This document shows, in pieces, positions 33,976-41,436 of a stretch of 51,304 nt of DNA (its first letter is position 1; every line of letters begins with the position of its first letter). The stretch comes from Pseudomonas sp. PA15(2017) (GTDB taxonomy: Bacteria; Pseudomonadota; Gammaproteobacteria; Pseudomonadales; Pseudomonadaceae): assembly GCF_001945395.1 (NCBI RefSeq), contig NZ_MSXV01000060.1, positions 21,506-72,809 of the forward strand. Direction: 5' to 3'. The notes under the pieces were generated by a model. It was given only the letters and a program-made list of their open reading frames with translations. It did no database searches and was not told the origin of the DNA. A program made the position numbers and the translations under genes.

Positions 33976-35367
33976 CTAAACGATGCCGGTGGTGTAGAAG
34001 ACGCCGATCACGAAAAACACTGCGAGGGTCTTGATGATCGTGATCCCGAAGATGTCCTTGTAGGCTTCGCGGTGGGTCAGCCCGGTGACCGCCAGCAGGG
34101 TGATCACTGCGCCGTTGTGGGGCAGGGTATCCATGCCGCCGCTGGCCATGGAGGCGACGCGGTGCATGACTTCCAGGGGAATGTTGGCAGCGTTGGCTGC
34201 GGCGATGAAGGTGTCGGACATGGCCGCCAGGGCGATGCTCATGCCGCCCGAAGCCGAGCCGGTGATGCCGGCCAGCAAGGTGACCGTCACCGCCTCGTTG
34301 ACCAGCGGATCGGGGATGCCCTTGAGCGCATCGGCCAGGATCAGGAAGCCTGGCAGCGAGGCGATCACCGCGCCAAAGCCGTATTCCGACGCGGTGTTCA
34401 TCGCCGCCAGCAGCGAGCCGCCGACGGCGCTCTTGGTGCCTTCGGCGAGCTTTTCGCGGATCACCCCGAAGGCGCTGACCAGCACCATCAGGATGCCCAG
34501 CAGCAGCGCGGCCTGCACGGCCCAGATGGCGGTGAGCTTGCTGACGTCGGTCTGCAGCGGCGCGGCCATACCGGCCAGTTGCAGGCTGTGGGTCGGCCCG
34601 TAGACCTGAGGAATCCAGTGGGTGAACAGCAGGTTGGCCACACCCACCAGGATCAGCGGCGCGATTGCCAGCCACGGGCTGGGCAGCTTGATGTCATCCG
34701 GGGTTTCCGGCTCGTTGCGCAGCTCGGTGCCATAGCCTTCGCCAGCGCGCAGCGCCTTGTTCAGCTGGCGGCGCAGATAGAGCATGCCCACCCCGAGCAC
34801 GAACAGGCTGCCGATCAGCCCCAGCCAGGGCGCGGCCCAGGCGGTGGTGTTGAAGAAGGTGGTGGGGATGATGTTCTGGATCTGCGGGGTGCCGGGCAGG
34901 GCGTCCATGGTGAAGCTGAACGCGCCGAGGGCGATGGTCGCCGGAATCAGCCGCTTGGGAATGTTGCTCTGGCGAAACATCTCGGCGGCGAACGGGTAGA
35001 CCGCGAACACTACCACGAACAGCGATACGCCGCCGTAGGTGAGCAGGGCGCACACCAGCACGATCACCAGCATCGCCTGGCCGGTACCCAGCAGGCGAAT
35101 GGCGGTGGCGACGATCGAGCGCGAGAAGCCGGACAGCTCGATCAACTTGCCGAACACGGCGCCGAGCAGGAACACCGGTAAGTAGAGCTTGATGAAACCG
35201 ACCATCTTCTCCATGAACACCCCGGTGAACGCGGGCGCCACGGCGCTGGGATCGGTGAGCAGTACCGCGCCGAGCGCAGCGATGGGGGCGAAGAGAATGA
35301 CGCTGTAGCCGCGGTAGGCAGCCAGCATCAGTAAAGCCAGTGCAGCGAGGGCGATGATGACACTCAT
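33976..35367 (-). CDS. GntP-family permease, probably for 3-hydroxybutyrate
   Basis: A 463-residue inner-membrane transporter with about 12 helices. GntP-family blocks include YRGYSVILFAPIAALGAVL, LLTYGGVSLFVVVFAVYPF, DALPGTPQIQNIIPTTFF and the GGMDTLPHNGAVITLL signature. It is the first gene of the unit, with AGGAG before the ATG. The ligand is inferred from the downstream dehydrogenase and the similar P. aeruginosa arrangement. A sigma-54 promoter candidate lies 128 bases upstream. Confidence 0.92.
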   Translation of the reverse strand: MSVIIALAALALLMLAAYRGYSVILFAPIAALGAVLLTDPSAVAPAFTGVFMEKMVGFIKLYLPVFLLGAVFGKLIELSGFSRSIVATAIRLLGTGQAMLVIVLVCALLTYGGVSLFVVVFAVYPFAAEMFRQSNIPKRLIPATIALGAFSFTMDALPGTPQIQNIIPTTFFNTTAWAAPWLGLIGSLFVLGVGMLYLRRQLNKALRAGEGYGTELRNEPETPDDIKLPSPWLAIAPLILVGVANLLFTHWIPQVYGPTHSLQLAGMAAPLQTDVSKLTAIWAVQAALLLGILMVLVSAFGVIREKLAEGTKSAVGGSLLAAMNTASEYGFGAVIASLPGFLILADALKGIPDPLVNEAVTVTLLAGITGSASGGMSIALAAMSDTFIAAANAANIPLEVMHRVASMASGGMDTLPHNGAVITLLAVTGLTHREAYKDIFGITIIKTLAVFFVIGVFYTTGIV

Positions 35368-35494
35368 CGACGATCTCCTGACCCTGCAACGCGGCGAATC
35401 GACAGGCTGCCGTTAGCCTTCGAGTAATTCGCTCAGGCGCTGTGGGCGCTTTTGTTTTTGTTGTCGGCGGCGGGTGAGCCCGCAGCCTGGCTAT

Positions 35495-35510
35495 AGCGAG
35501 TTCTGTGCCA
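35495..35510 (-). promoter_or_regulatory. Sigma-54 (-24/-12) promoter for the 3-hydroxybutyrate operon
   Basis: On the minus strand TGGCACAGAACTCGCT matches TGGCAC-N5-TTGC with one mismatch (TCGC). The GG and GC pairs are at exactly the right spacing. It lies about 128 bases upstream of the permease start and faces it. The adjacent gene encodes a GAFTGA-containing sigma-54 activator. Confidence 0.7.
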
Positions 35511-35571
35511 GTTTTTAAGTTACTGAATTAAAAGGGTTTTATTTATCTAGTGGTAATGCGCTACTTTGCTT

Positions 35572-35587
35572 GTCCCAACTTCAGGAC
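35572..35587. promoter_or_regulatory. Candidate activator binding site 1 (GTCC-N8-GGAC)
   Basis: GTCCC, four bases, then TCAGGACG. It forms an inverted repeat GTCC-N8-GGAC about 62 bases upstream of the sigma-54 promoter. The same architecture and flank (TCAGGACG-AA) recur at 35648-35663. Confidence 0.55.
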
Positions 35588-35647
35588 GGAAACAGTGGGT
35601 TGACCCCGATCAGCGTGGTATTCACGTTAATTCCGAAAATGGGACGA

Positions 35648-35663
35648 GTCCCGCAATCAGGAC
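35648..35663. promoter_or_regulatory. Candidate activator binding site 2 (GTCC-N8-GGAC)
   Basis: The second GTCCC-N4-TCAGGACG unit, centred 76 bases from the first. It overlaps the last codons of the activator gene. Confidence 0.55.
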
Positions 35664-37057
35664 GAAAGACCCAGCTCGAGCATCTTTCGGTACAGGGTGG
35701 AACGCCCCAAGCCCAGGCGCCGCGCGGCTTGCGGCACATCGCCTGCGGTGGCAGTCAGCGCTTTGCGGATCAGCTCCCGTTCGAAGTTGGCGCGGGCCTG
35801 ATGGAAGTCTTCGACTTCATCGGTTTGCGCAACGATGTCCTGGGTTTCTGGCAACGGATGCAGAGTGCCGATCGCGGTGGCGACGGCCTTATGGTCGAGC
35901 ACGCTGTCATCGCTGAGCAGGCAGGCCCGTTCCAGCACGTTGTGCAGCTCGCGCACGTTGCCCGGCCAGGCATGGCGACCGAGCAGCGCGATGGCATCCG
36001 GATGCAGCTCGTGGCGACCCTGCAGTGCATCGAAGATCGCTTCGCAGAGCGCCGGCAGGTCTTCCAGGCGCTCGCGCAATGGCGGCACGGCGATAGTCAG
36101 CACGTTGAGCCGGTAGTACAGGTCGGCGCGAAAGGTGCCTTTGCGCACCGCGGTTTCAAGGTCGATAGAGGTGGCGGCGATCAGCCGAACGTCGCTGCGC
36201 AGCACCTCGTTGGAGCCCACCGGCTCGAATTCTTTCTCCTGCAGCACCCGCAGCAACTTGCTTTGCAGGGGCAGTGGCATATCGCCGATCTCGTCGAGAA
36301 ACAGCGTTCCACCGTGGGCGATCTGGAGCTTGCCGGCCCGTCCCTTGCGGTCGGCGCCGGTAAAGGCGCCCGGTGCGGTACCGAAGAATTCCGCTTCCAG
36401 CAGCGTTTCCGGAATCGCCGCGGTGTTCAGGCTGACGAACGGCCTGCTGGCCCGCGGCGAGGCATTGTGAATGGCATGGGCCAGTAGCTCCTTGCCGGTA
36501 CCGGTCTCGCCTAGCAGCAATACCGCCGAGTCGCTGGTCGCGCTGCGCCTTGCCAGGCGCTTGACCTCCAGGCTGCGGGCGCTGGTACCGATGAACTGGG
36601 CGAAGCTGTACTTGGCCTGGCGCGACTTGAGCTGCGAGCGGGTCGAGGCCAGTTCCTGCTGCATGCGTTGGTAGCGGGTCAGCAGCGGTGACAGCGATTG
36701 CAGTTCGTCGAACAGGGCGAAGCCGATGGCGCCGATCACCTGGCCAGCGTCGTCATGGATGGGCAGGCGCATGACCACCAGCGGTTCGCGGGGCGTGTCC
36801 ATCATGTCCAGCAGAATCGGCCGGCCGCTGTTCACCACATCGCGCAACAGGCTGCCGGGGATCACGCTTTCGCAGGGACGGCCGATGGCTTCGCTGGCGC
36901 TTTGCAGGCCGAAGCGCTGGGCGTAGCGCTCGTTCATCCAGACGATATGGGCGTCGCGGTCGACGATGATGGTGCCTTCGCTGGATTGCTCGAAGATCTC
37001 GAACAGCGAACGGATGGCCGACTGGCGAATGTGCGGGTAGTTGCCGAGGTCCTGCAT
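35657..37057 (-). CDS. hbcR: Sigma-54-dependent activator of 3-hydroxybutyrate catabolism
   Basis: A 466-residue enhancer-binding protein. It has an N-terminal PAS domain (EGTIIVDRDAHIVWMNERYAQRF, about residues 25-130), an AAA+ domain with Walker A GETGTGKELLA, GAFTGA intact (loop that contacts sigma-54), Walker B GGTLFLDEIGDM and the arginine-finger region, and a C-terminal Fis-type helix-turn-helix (QAARRLGLGRSTLYRKM). The start at 37057 (MQDLGNY) is preferred to 37105. Its position beside the permease and dehydrogenase genes matches the P. aeruginosa regulator HbcR (PA2005), as I recall it. Signal sensing is presumably through the PAS domain. Confidence 0.88.
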   Translation of the reverse strand: MQDLGNYPHIRQSAIRSLFEIFEQSSEGTIIVDRDAHIVWMNERYAQRFGLQSASEAIGRPCESVIPGSLLRDVVNSGRPILLDMMDTPREPLVVMRLPIHDDAGQVIGAIGFALFDELQSLSPLLTRYQRMQQELASTRSQLKSRQAKYSFAQFIGTSARSLEVKRLARRSATSDSAVLLLGETGTGKELLAHAIHNASPRASRPFVSLNTAAIPETLLEAEFFGTAPGAFTGADRKGRAGKLQIAHGGTLFLDEIGDMPLPLQSKLLRVLQEKEFEPVGSNEVLRSDVRLIAATSIDLETAVRKGTFRADLYYRLNVLTIAVPPLRERLEDLPALCEAIFDALQGRHELHPDAIALLGRHAWPGNVRELHNVLERACLLSDDSVLDHKAVATAIGTLHPLPETQDIVAQTDEVEDFHQARANFERELIRKALTATAGDVPQAARRLGLGRSTLYRKMLELGLSS

Positions 37058-37129
37058 GGCGCGCTCGTCTGCGGGGTGAGCGCCGATCATAACGCGGCGC
37101 GGCACTCTTGCGGTGCCGCGCCGTAGCGG

Positions 37130-38374
37130 TCAGCCTGCTTCGCTGGCCTTGCGCGGGGTTTTCGCGGCAGGCGCGTCGATCAGCCCATCGGCGCGGAACA
37201 TGGCCTTGATGCCGCGTACCGCCTGGCGGATGCGGTCCTGGTTCTCGATCAGCGCGAAGCGCACGTGATCGTCACCATAGTCACCGAAGCCGATGCCCGG
37301 CGACACGCAGACCTTGGCTTCGGCCAGCAGCTTCTTGGCGAACTCCAGGGAGCCAAGCTGGGCGTAGGCCTCGGGAATCTTCGCCCATACGTACATCGAG
37401 GCCTTGGGGTTCTCGACCATCCAGCCCAGCTCGTGCAGGCCCTTGACCAGCACGTTGCGGCGCTGGCGGTATTGCTCGGCGATGTCGCGCACGCATTGCT
37501 GGTCGCCTTCCAGGGCGGCGATGGCCGCGACCTGCAGCGGGGTGAAGGTGCCGTAGTCGTGGTAGCTCTTGATCCGCCCCAGGGCGTTGACCAGCTCCGG
37601 GTTGCCGACCATGAAACCGATCCGCCAGCCGGCCATGTTGTAGCTCTTGGACAGGGTGAAGAACTCCACGGCAATGTCCTTGGCGCCCGGCACCTGCATG
37701 ATCGACGGGGCTTTCCAGCCATCGTAGACGATGTCGGCATAGGCCAGGTCGTGGATCACCAGCACGTTGTACTGCTTGGCCAGGGCCACCACGCGCTCGA
37801 AGAAGTCCAGCTCCACGCACTGTGCGGTCGGGTTGGACGGAAAGCCGAGAATCATCATCTTCGGCTTGGGAATGCTCTCGCGGATCGCCCGCTCCAGCTC
37901 GATGAAGAAATCCACGCCCGGCACCAATGGCACCGAACGCACCTGGGCACCCGCGATCACCGCGCCGTAGATGTGGATCGGGTAGCTGGGGTTGGGCACC
38001 AGCACGGTATCGCCATGATCCAGGGTGGCCAGCATCAAGTGCGCCAGGCCTTCCTTGGAGCCGATGGTGACGATGGCTTCGCTTTCCGGGTCGATGTCGA
38101 CCTCGTAGCGATCCTTGTACCAGTGCGAAATGGCCCGGCGCAGGCGCGGAATACCGCGGGAAGTGGAGTAACCATGGGTGTCTTCGCGCTGGGCGACCTG
38201 CACCAGCTTTTCCACGATGTGCGGCGGGGTGGCACCGTCGGGGTTGCCCATGCTCAGATCGATGATGTCCTCGCCACGGCGGCGGGCGGCCATCTTCAGT
38301 TCAGCGGTGATGTTGAAAACGTAAGGGGGGAGACGATCGATGCGCGCAAAGCGGCGCGAAGCCTGGTCAGCCAT
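37130..38374 (-). CDS. alaC: Alanine transaminase (AlaC-type aminotransferase)
   Basis: A 414-residue PLP fold-type I aminotransferase. It begins MADQASRRFARIDRLPPYVFN, has the SMGNPDG block, the LGFPSNPTAQ segment and the Schiff-base lysine in TLSKSYNMAGWRIGF, and ends with a conserved Arg in DHVRFALIEN. It makes alanine from pyruvate and glutamate. The start at 38374 is fixed by this N-terminus; the frame extends much further upstream only because of high GC. It is divergent from the beta-lactamase gene. Confidence 0.92.
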   Translation of the reverse strand: MADQASRRFARIDRLPPYVFNITAELKMAARRRGEDIIDLSMGNPDGATPPHIVEKLVQVAQREDTHGYSTSRGIPRLRRAISHWYKDRYEVDIDPESEAIVTIGSKEGLAHLMLATLDHGDTVLVPNPSYPIHIYGAVIAGAQVRSVPLVPGVDFFIELERAIRESIPKPKMMILGFPSNPTAQCVELDFFERVVALAKQYNVLVIHDLAYADIVYDGWKAPSIMQVPGAKDIAVEFFTLSKSYNMAGWRIGFMVGNPELVNALGRIKSYHDYGTFTPLQVAAIAALEGDQQCVRDIAEQYRQRRNVLVKGLHELGWMVENPKASMYVWAKIPEAYAQLGSLEFAKKLLAEAKVCVSPGIGFGDYGDDHVRFALIENQDRIRQAVRGIKAMFRADGLIDAPAAKTPRKASEAG

Positions 38375-38608
38375 GCTTTCCTCGAGAGACGTAAGCGCCC
38401 GGAACCGTCCGAGCGACGTTGGCCACATGGGGTGGCCTGGCGGGACAATAAGGCCCGCCGCAGGCTTTGTCGAGTGCCTGCAAAAGCTTTTCCTGCAGTG
38501 CCTGCTGGTGCCTCGAACGATATGCTTGGCCGCCACTCGAATCCTGGCCCATCTTCCAGGCAGCGCTCGTTGCGCTGCCGTATCACAACAAGACAGAGAA
38601 CCTACCCG

Positions 38609-39772
38609 ATGACTCACCGCACTATCGCCTTGGGCCTGCTCGCCGCCGGCCTCGCCGTGACGCTGCCGGCCGCGGCCATGACCGAGCAGCAATTCCAGGC
38701 CGAGGCCGACACGCTCTTCGCACCGCTTATGGCCGAGTACGACATCCCTGGCCTCGCAGTGGGCGTGACCTGGCAAGGCAAGCACTACGTGTTCACCAAG
38801 GGCCTGGCGAACCGTGAGGCGGCCAGGGCGGTTTCCCGCGAGACACTGTTCGAGCTGGGCTCGTTGAGCAAGACCTTCAACGTCACCCTGGCGGCGCTGG
38901 CTCAGCAGCGCTCGCTGCTGTCGCTCGATGACCGGCTCGCTGCCCGCATGCCGTCGCTGCAGGGAAGCCCCGCAGGTGAGCTGAGCCTGATGGATCTGGC
39001 CACCCACCAGAGCAGCGGCATGCCCTTGCAGGTGCCGGATCAGGTCAAGGATGACAACGGCCTGCTGAACTGGCTGCGGCAATGGAAGCCGACCGCGGGC
39101 GCGGGGCACGAGCGCTCCTATTCCAACGTCAGCATCGGCCTGCTGGGGCGGGTGTCCGCCCAGGCATTCGGCGAGTCCTATGCGAAGGCGTTGCACGATC
39201 AGGTGCTCGCTCCGCTGGCGCTGAACCATACCCATGTTCAGGTGCCAGCGGCGCAGATGCCGAATTACGCCTACGGCTATGCGCGGCAGGACAACAAGGC
39301 CATTCGCGTCAGCCCTGGCGTGCTGGATGCCGAGGCTTATGGCTTGAAGTCCAACATCGACGACATGCTGCGTTTCGTCGATATCAACCTGGGCGAAACC
39401 CAGGTACCAGCGCCACTGGCTGCCGCGATCAAGACGACGCATCAGGGCGTGACCCGCACCGAGCGCTTCACCCAGGCGATGGTGTGGGAGCGCTACCCCT
39501 GGCCCGTTTCCCGCGAGCAACTGCTGGCGGGCAACGCGCCGTCGATGGCTGTTGAAGCGCAACCGGCTACCCGTCTGCCCGAGCCTGAAACGAGCGAGCA
39601 GGGCGTGCTGTTCGGCAAGACCGGTTCGACCAACGGTTTCGGCGGTTACGCTGCCTTCGTGCCGGACGAGCGCATCGGCGTGGTGCTGCTGGCCAACCGC
39701 AACGTGCCGCTCGAGGCCCGGGTCGATGCGTCCTTCAAGCTGCTGCAGCAGGTCTTGAAAACTGACCGTTGA
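38609..39772 (+). CDS. ampC: Class C beta-lactamase (AmpC family)
   Basis: A 387-residue periplasmic serine hydrolase. The signal peptide MTHRTIALGLLAAGLAVTLPAAA is followed by the catalytic SLSK tetrad (about residue 87), YSN (about 173) and KTG (about 338), which are the three active-site motifs of class C enzymes. Length fits AmpC. No ampR-type LysR gene is adjacent (the divergent neighbour is alaC), so induction through AmpR would need a gene elsewhere or may be absent. The frame is open far upstream, but the signal peptide sets the start. Confidence 0.93.
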   Translation: MTHRTIALGLLAAGLAVTLPAAAMTEQQFQAEADTLFAPLMAEYDIPGLAVGVTWQGKHYVFTKGLANREAARAVSRETLFELGSLSKTFNVTLAALAQQRSLLSLDDRLAARMPSLQGSPAGELSLMDLATHQSSGMPLQVPDQVKDDNGLLNWLRQWKPTAGAGHERSYSNVSIGLLGRVSAQAFGESYAKALHDQVLAPLALNHTHVQVPAAQMPNYAYGYARQDNKAIRVSPGVLDAEAYGLKSNIDDMLRFVDINLGETQVPAPLAAAIKTTHQGVTRTERFTQAMVWERYPWPVSREQLLAGNAPSMAVEAQPATRLPEPETSEQGVLFGKTGSTNGFGGYAAFVPDERIGVVLLANRNVPLEARVDASFKLLQQVLKTDR

Positions 39773-39775
39773 GGC

Positions 39776-41125
39776 TCAGGCGCCTTTCAGGCGCAGGAGC
39801 AGAGCGATCAAGGCGTCGATATCGGCGTCCGTGGTGCGCCAGGAACTGACGCTCAGGCGAAAGGCTGGCTGCCCCTGCCAGACGGTTGACCCGAACCAGG
39901 CTTCGCCAGACGCCTGGGCGGCGTTGAGAATCGCGGCGGTCTGTTCGTCCGAGTCGGCGCGTACCAGTACCTGGTTCAGGCGCACCCGGTTGATCACCTG
40001 GTAGCCGCCGGCACGAAGCGCCTCGGCGAGGCGCCCGGCCTGGCGGATGTGTCGGTCGATCATCTCGGCCAGGCCATCGCGGCCCAGGTTGGCCAGCGCC
40101 GCCCAGATCGCCACACCCCTCGCGCGGCGCGAGAACTCCAGAGTCAGGTTCTTTTGCGAGTCCTTCGAGGCCATGGCGTAGGCGGCGTCGCTGTTCATCG
40201 CAGTGGCCAGGGCATCGCCGTCGCGGCAGATGGCCATGGCGCTGTCATAAGGGGTGTTCAGCCACTTGTGGCCATCGGTAGTCCAGCTGTCCGCCAGCTC
40301 CACGCCGTCGGCCAGCCCGGCCGAGGACGACGCCCGTGCCCACAGCCCAAAGGCGCCATCGACGTGCACCCAGGCGCCGGCGGCCTTGGCCCTGGGGATC
40401 AGTTCGGCGAAGCGGTCGAACTCGCCAGTATTGACCTCGCCAGCCTGCAGAATCAGCACGGTACGCTCGTCCAGTTCGGGAAGCCGGGCCGGATCGATGC
40501 GGCCGTGCTGATCCACCGGAGCCAGAAGCAGCCGGCGCATGCCGAAACCCAGCACGCGCAGCGCCTTCTTCACGGTGATATGGGCGGTTTCCGAGATCAC
40601 CACGCGAATTTCCGGGGCGCCGATCAAGCCGTCCTGATCGAAATCCCAGCCCTGCCTGGCCAGCAACGTGCGACGTGCGGCTGCCAGGCAGGCGAGGGTG
40701 CAGGCGGTGGCGCTGGTGCCGAAGCCGACGGCGCTTTCGCCTGGCAGGCCGAGTGCCTCGCAGACCCAGCGGGCGGCGACCTTTTCCAGTTTGTCGGCGA
40801 TGGGCGAGCCGTCCGCGGATGACGCGCATTGATCCCAGGCCAGTACCATCCGTTCGGCGGCTGCGGCGGCAGGCAGGGTGGCGCCGATCACGAAGCCGAA
40901 ATAGCGCGGCCCGTTACTGGTAACGGTGGCGGGGGAGCCGAGTTCATCGAGTGCGTGCAGCACCTGCCCGGCATCCTGCCCCGTAGTTGGCAGGGGCTGG
41001 TCAAAGGCATCCAGGGCGGCGATGGCGCTCTCGTGGGGATAGACCCGGCGCTGCTCCAGGGAATCGTTATAGGCGATGGCGCGGCGGTCGGCGTCGGTCA
41101 GCAGGGTATGTTCGGCAGTGCGCAT
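39776..41125 (-). CDS. PLP-dependent group II decarboxylase
   Basis: A 449-residue fold-type I enzyme of the aromatic-amino-acid/glutamate decarboxylase group. The PLP lysine lies in TTDGHKWLNTPYD, preceded by WVHVDGAFGLWA with the Asp that contacts the pyridine ring. The middle has VGFGTSATACTLACLAAARR and HITVKKALRVLGFG. The substrate cannot be told from the sequence. It ends three bases after the convergent beta-lactamase gene, so the two 3' ends abut. Confidence 0.85.
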   Translation of the reverse strand: MRTAEHTLLTDADRRAIAYNDSLEQRRVYPHESAIAALDAFDQPLPTTGQDAGQVLHALDELGSPATVTSNGPRYFGFVIGATLPAAAAAERMVLAWDQCASSADGSPIADKLEKVAARWVCEALGLPGESAVGFGTSATACTLACLAAARRTLLARQGWDFDQDGLIGAPEIRVVISETAHITVKKALRVLGFGMRRLLLAPVDQHGRIDPARLPELDERTVLILQAGEVNTGEFDRFAELIPRAKAAGAWVHVDGAFGLWARASSSAGLADGVELADSWTTDGHKWLNTPYDSAMAICRDGDALATAMNSDAAYAMASKDSQKNLTLEFSRRARGVAIWAALANLGRDGLAEMIDRHIRQAGRLAEALRAGGYQVINRVRLNQVLVRADSDEQTAAILNAAQASGEAWFGSTVWQGQPAFRLSVSSWRTTDADIDALIALLLRLKGA

Positions 41126-41324
41126 GGGGCGGGTCTCGGCAGTTGGCGGCGATGTGCAACCCTAACCGAGGGGCCTGGCGGCCTGTCAGATACAGCCCAC
41201 GGCTGCTTGTCCCCTACAGCGGAGCGGCCAGCACAGCTGTATCCGGTACAGTTCGCGCTAATTCCCGGTCGAACAGCGGCACTGTGGGGCGCTCGGTCGA
41301 CAATCTGCTTTAGCTGCCACAGCG

Positions 41325-41356
41325 GGCAAGGGCTCGCGGCTGAAGCCGCTCCCACG
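41325..41356. repeat. Single REP-like hairpin
   Basis: gggctcgcggctgaagccgctcccac contains a GCGGCT-GA-AGCCGC stem and the CGCTCCCAC end found in Pseudomonas REP elements. The 311-base gap 41126-41436 holds only this and the terminator below. Confidence 0.55.
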
Positions 41357-41388
41357 TAATTTGGTACTCGGCGTATTGCGAAGAGCCA

Positions 41389-41420
41389 TAAAAAAGCCCC
41401 GCACTGGGCGGGGCTTCTTT
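41389..41420 (-). terminator. Rho-independent terminator of acnB
   Basis: The stem agccccgc / gcggggct around a four- to five-base loop is followed by a T6 run on the minus strand (seen as aaaaaa at 41390-41395). It lies shortly after the acnB stop. Confidence 0.85.
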
Positions 41421-41436
41421 TCACGCGGGTGACGCC

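Noticed and set aside
37265..38608. Long plus-strand extension upstream of the beta-lactamase and minus-strand extension of alaC to 39562
   Set aside because: Each is the antisense shadow of the other gene; the signal peptide at 38609 and the AlaC N-terminus at 38374 fix the true starts.
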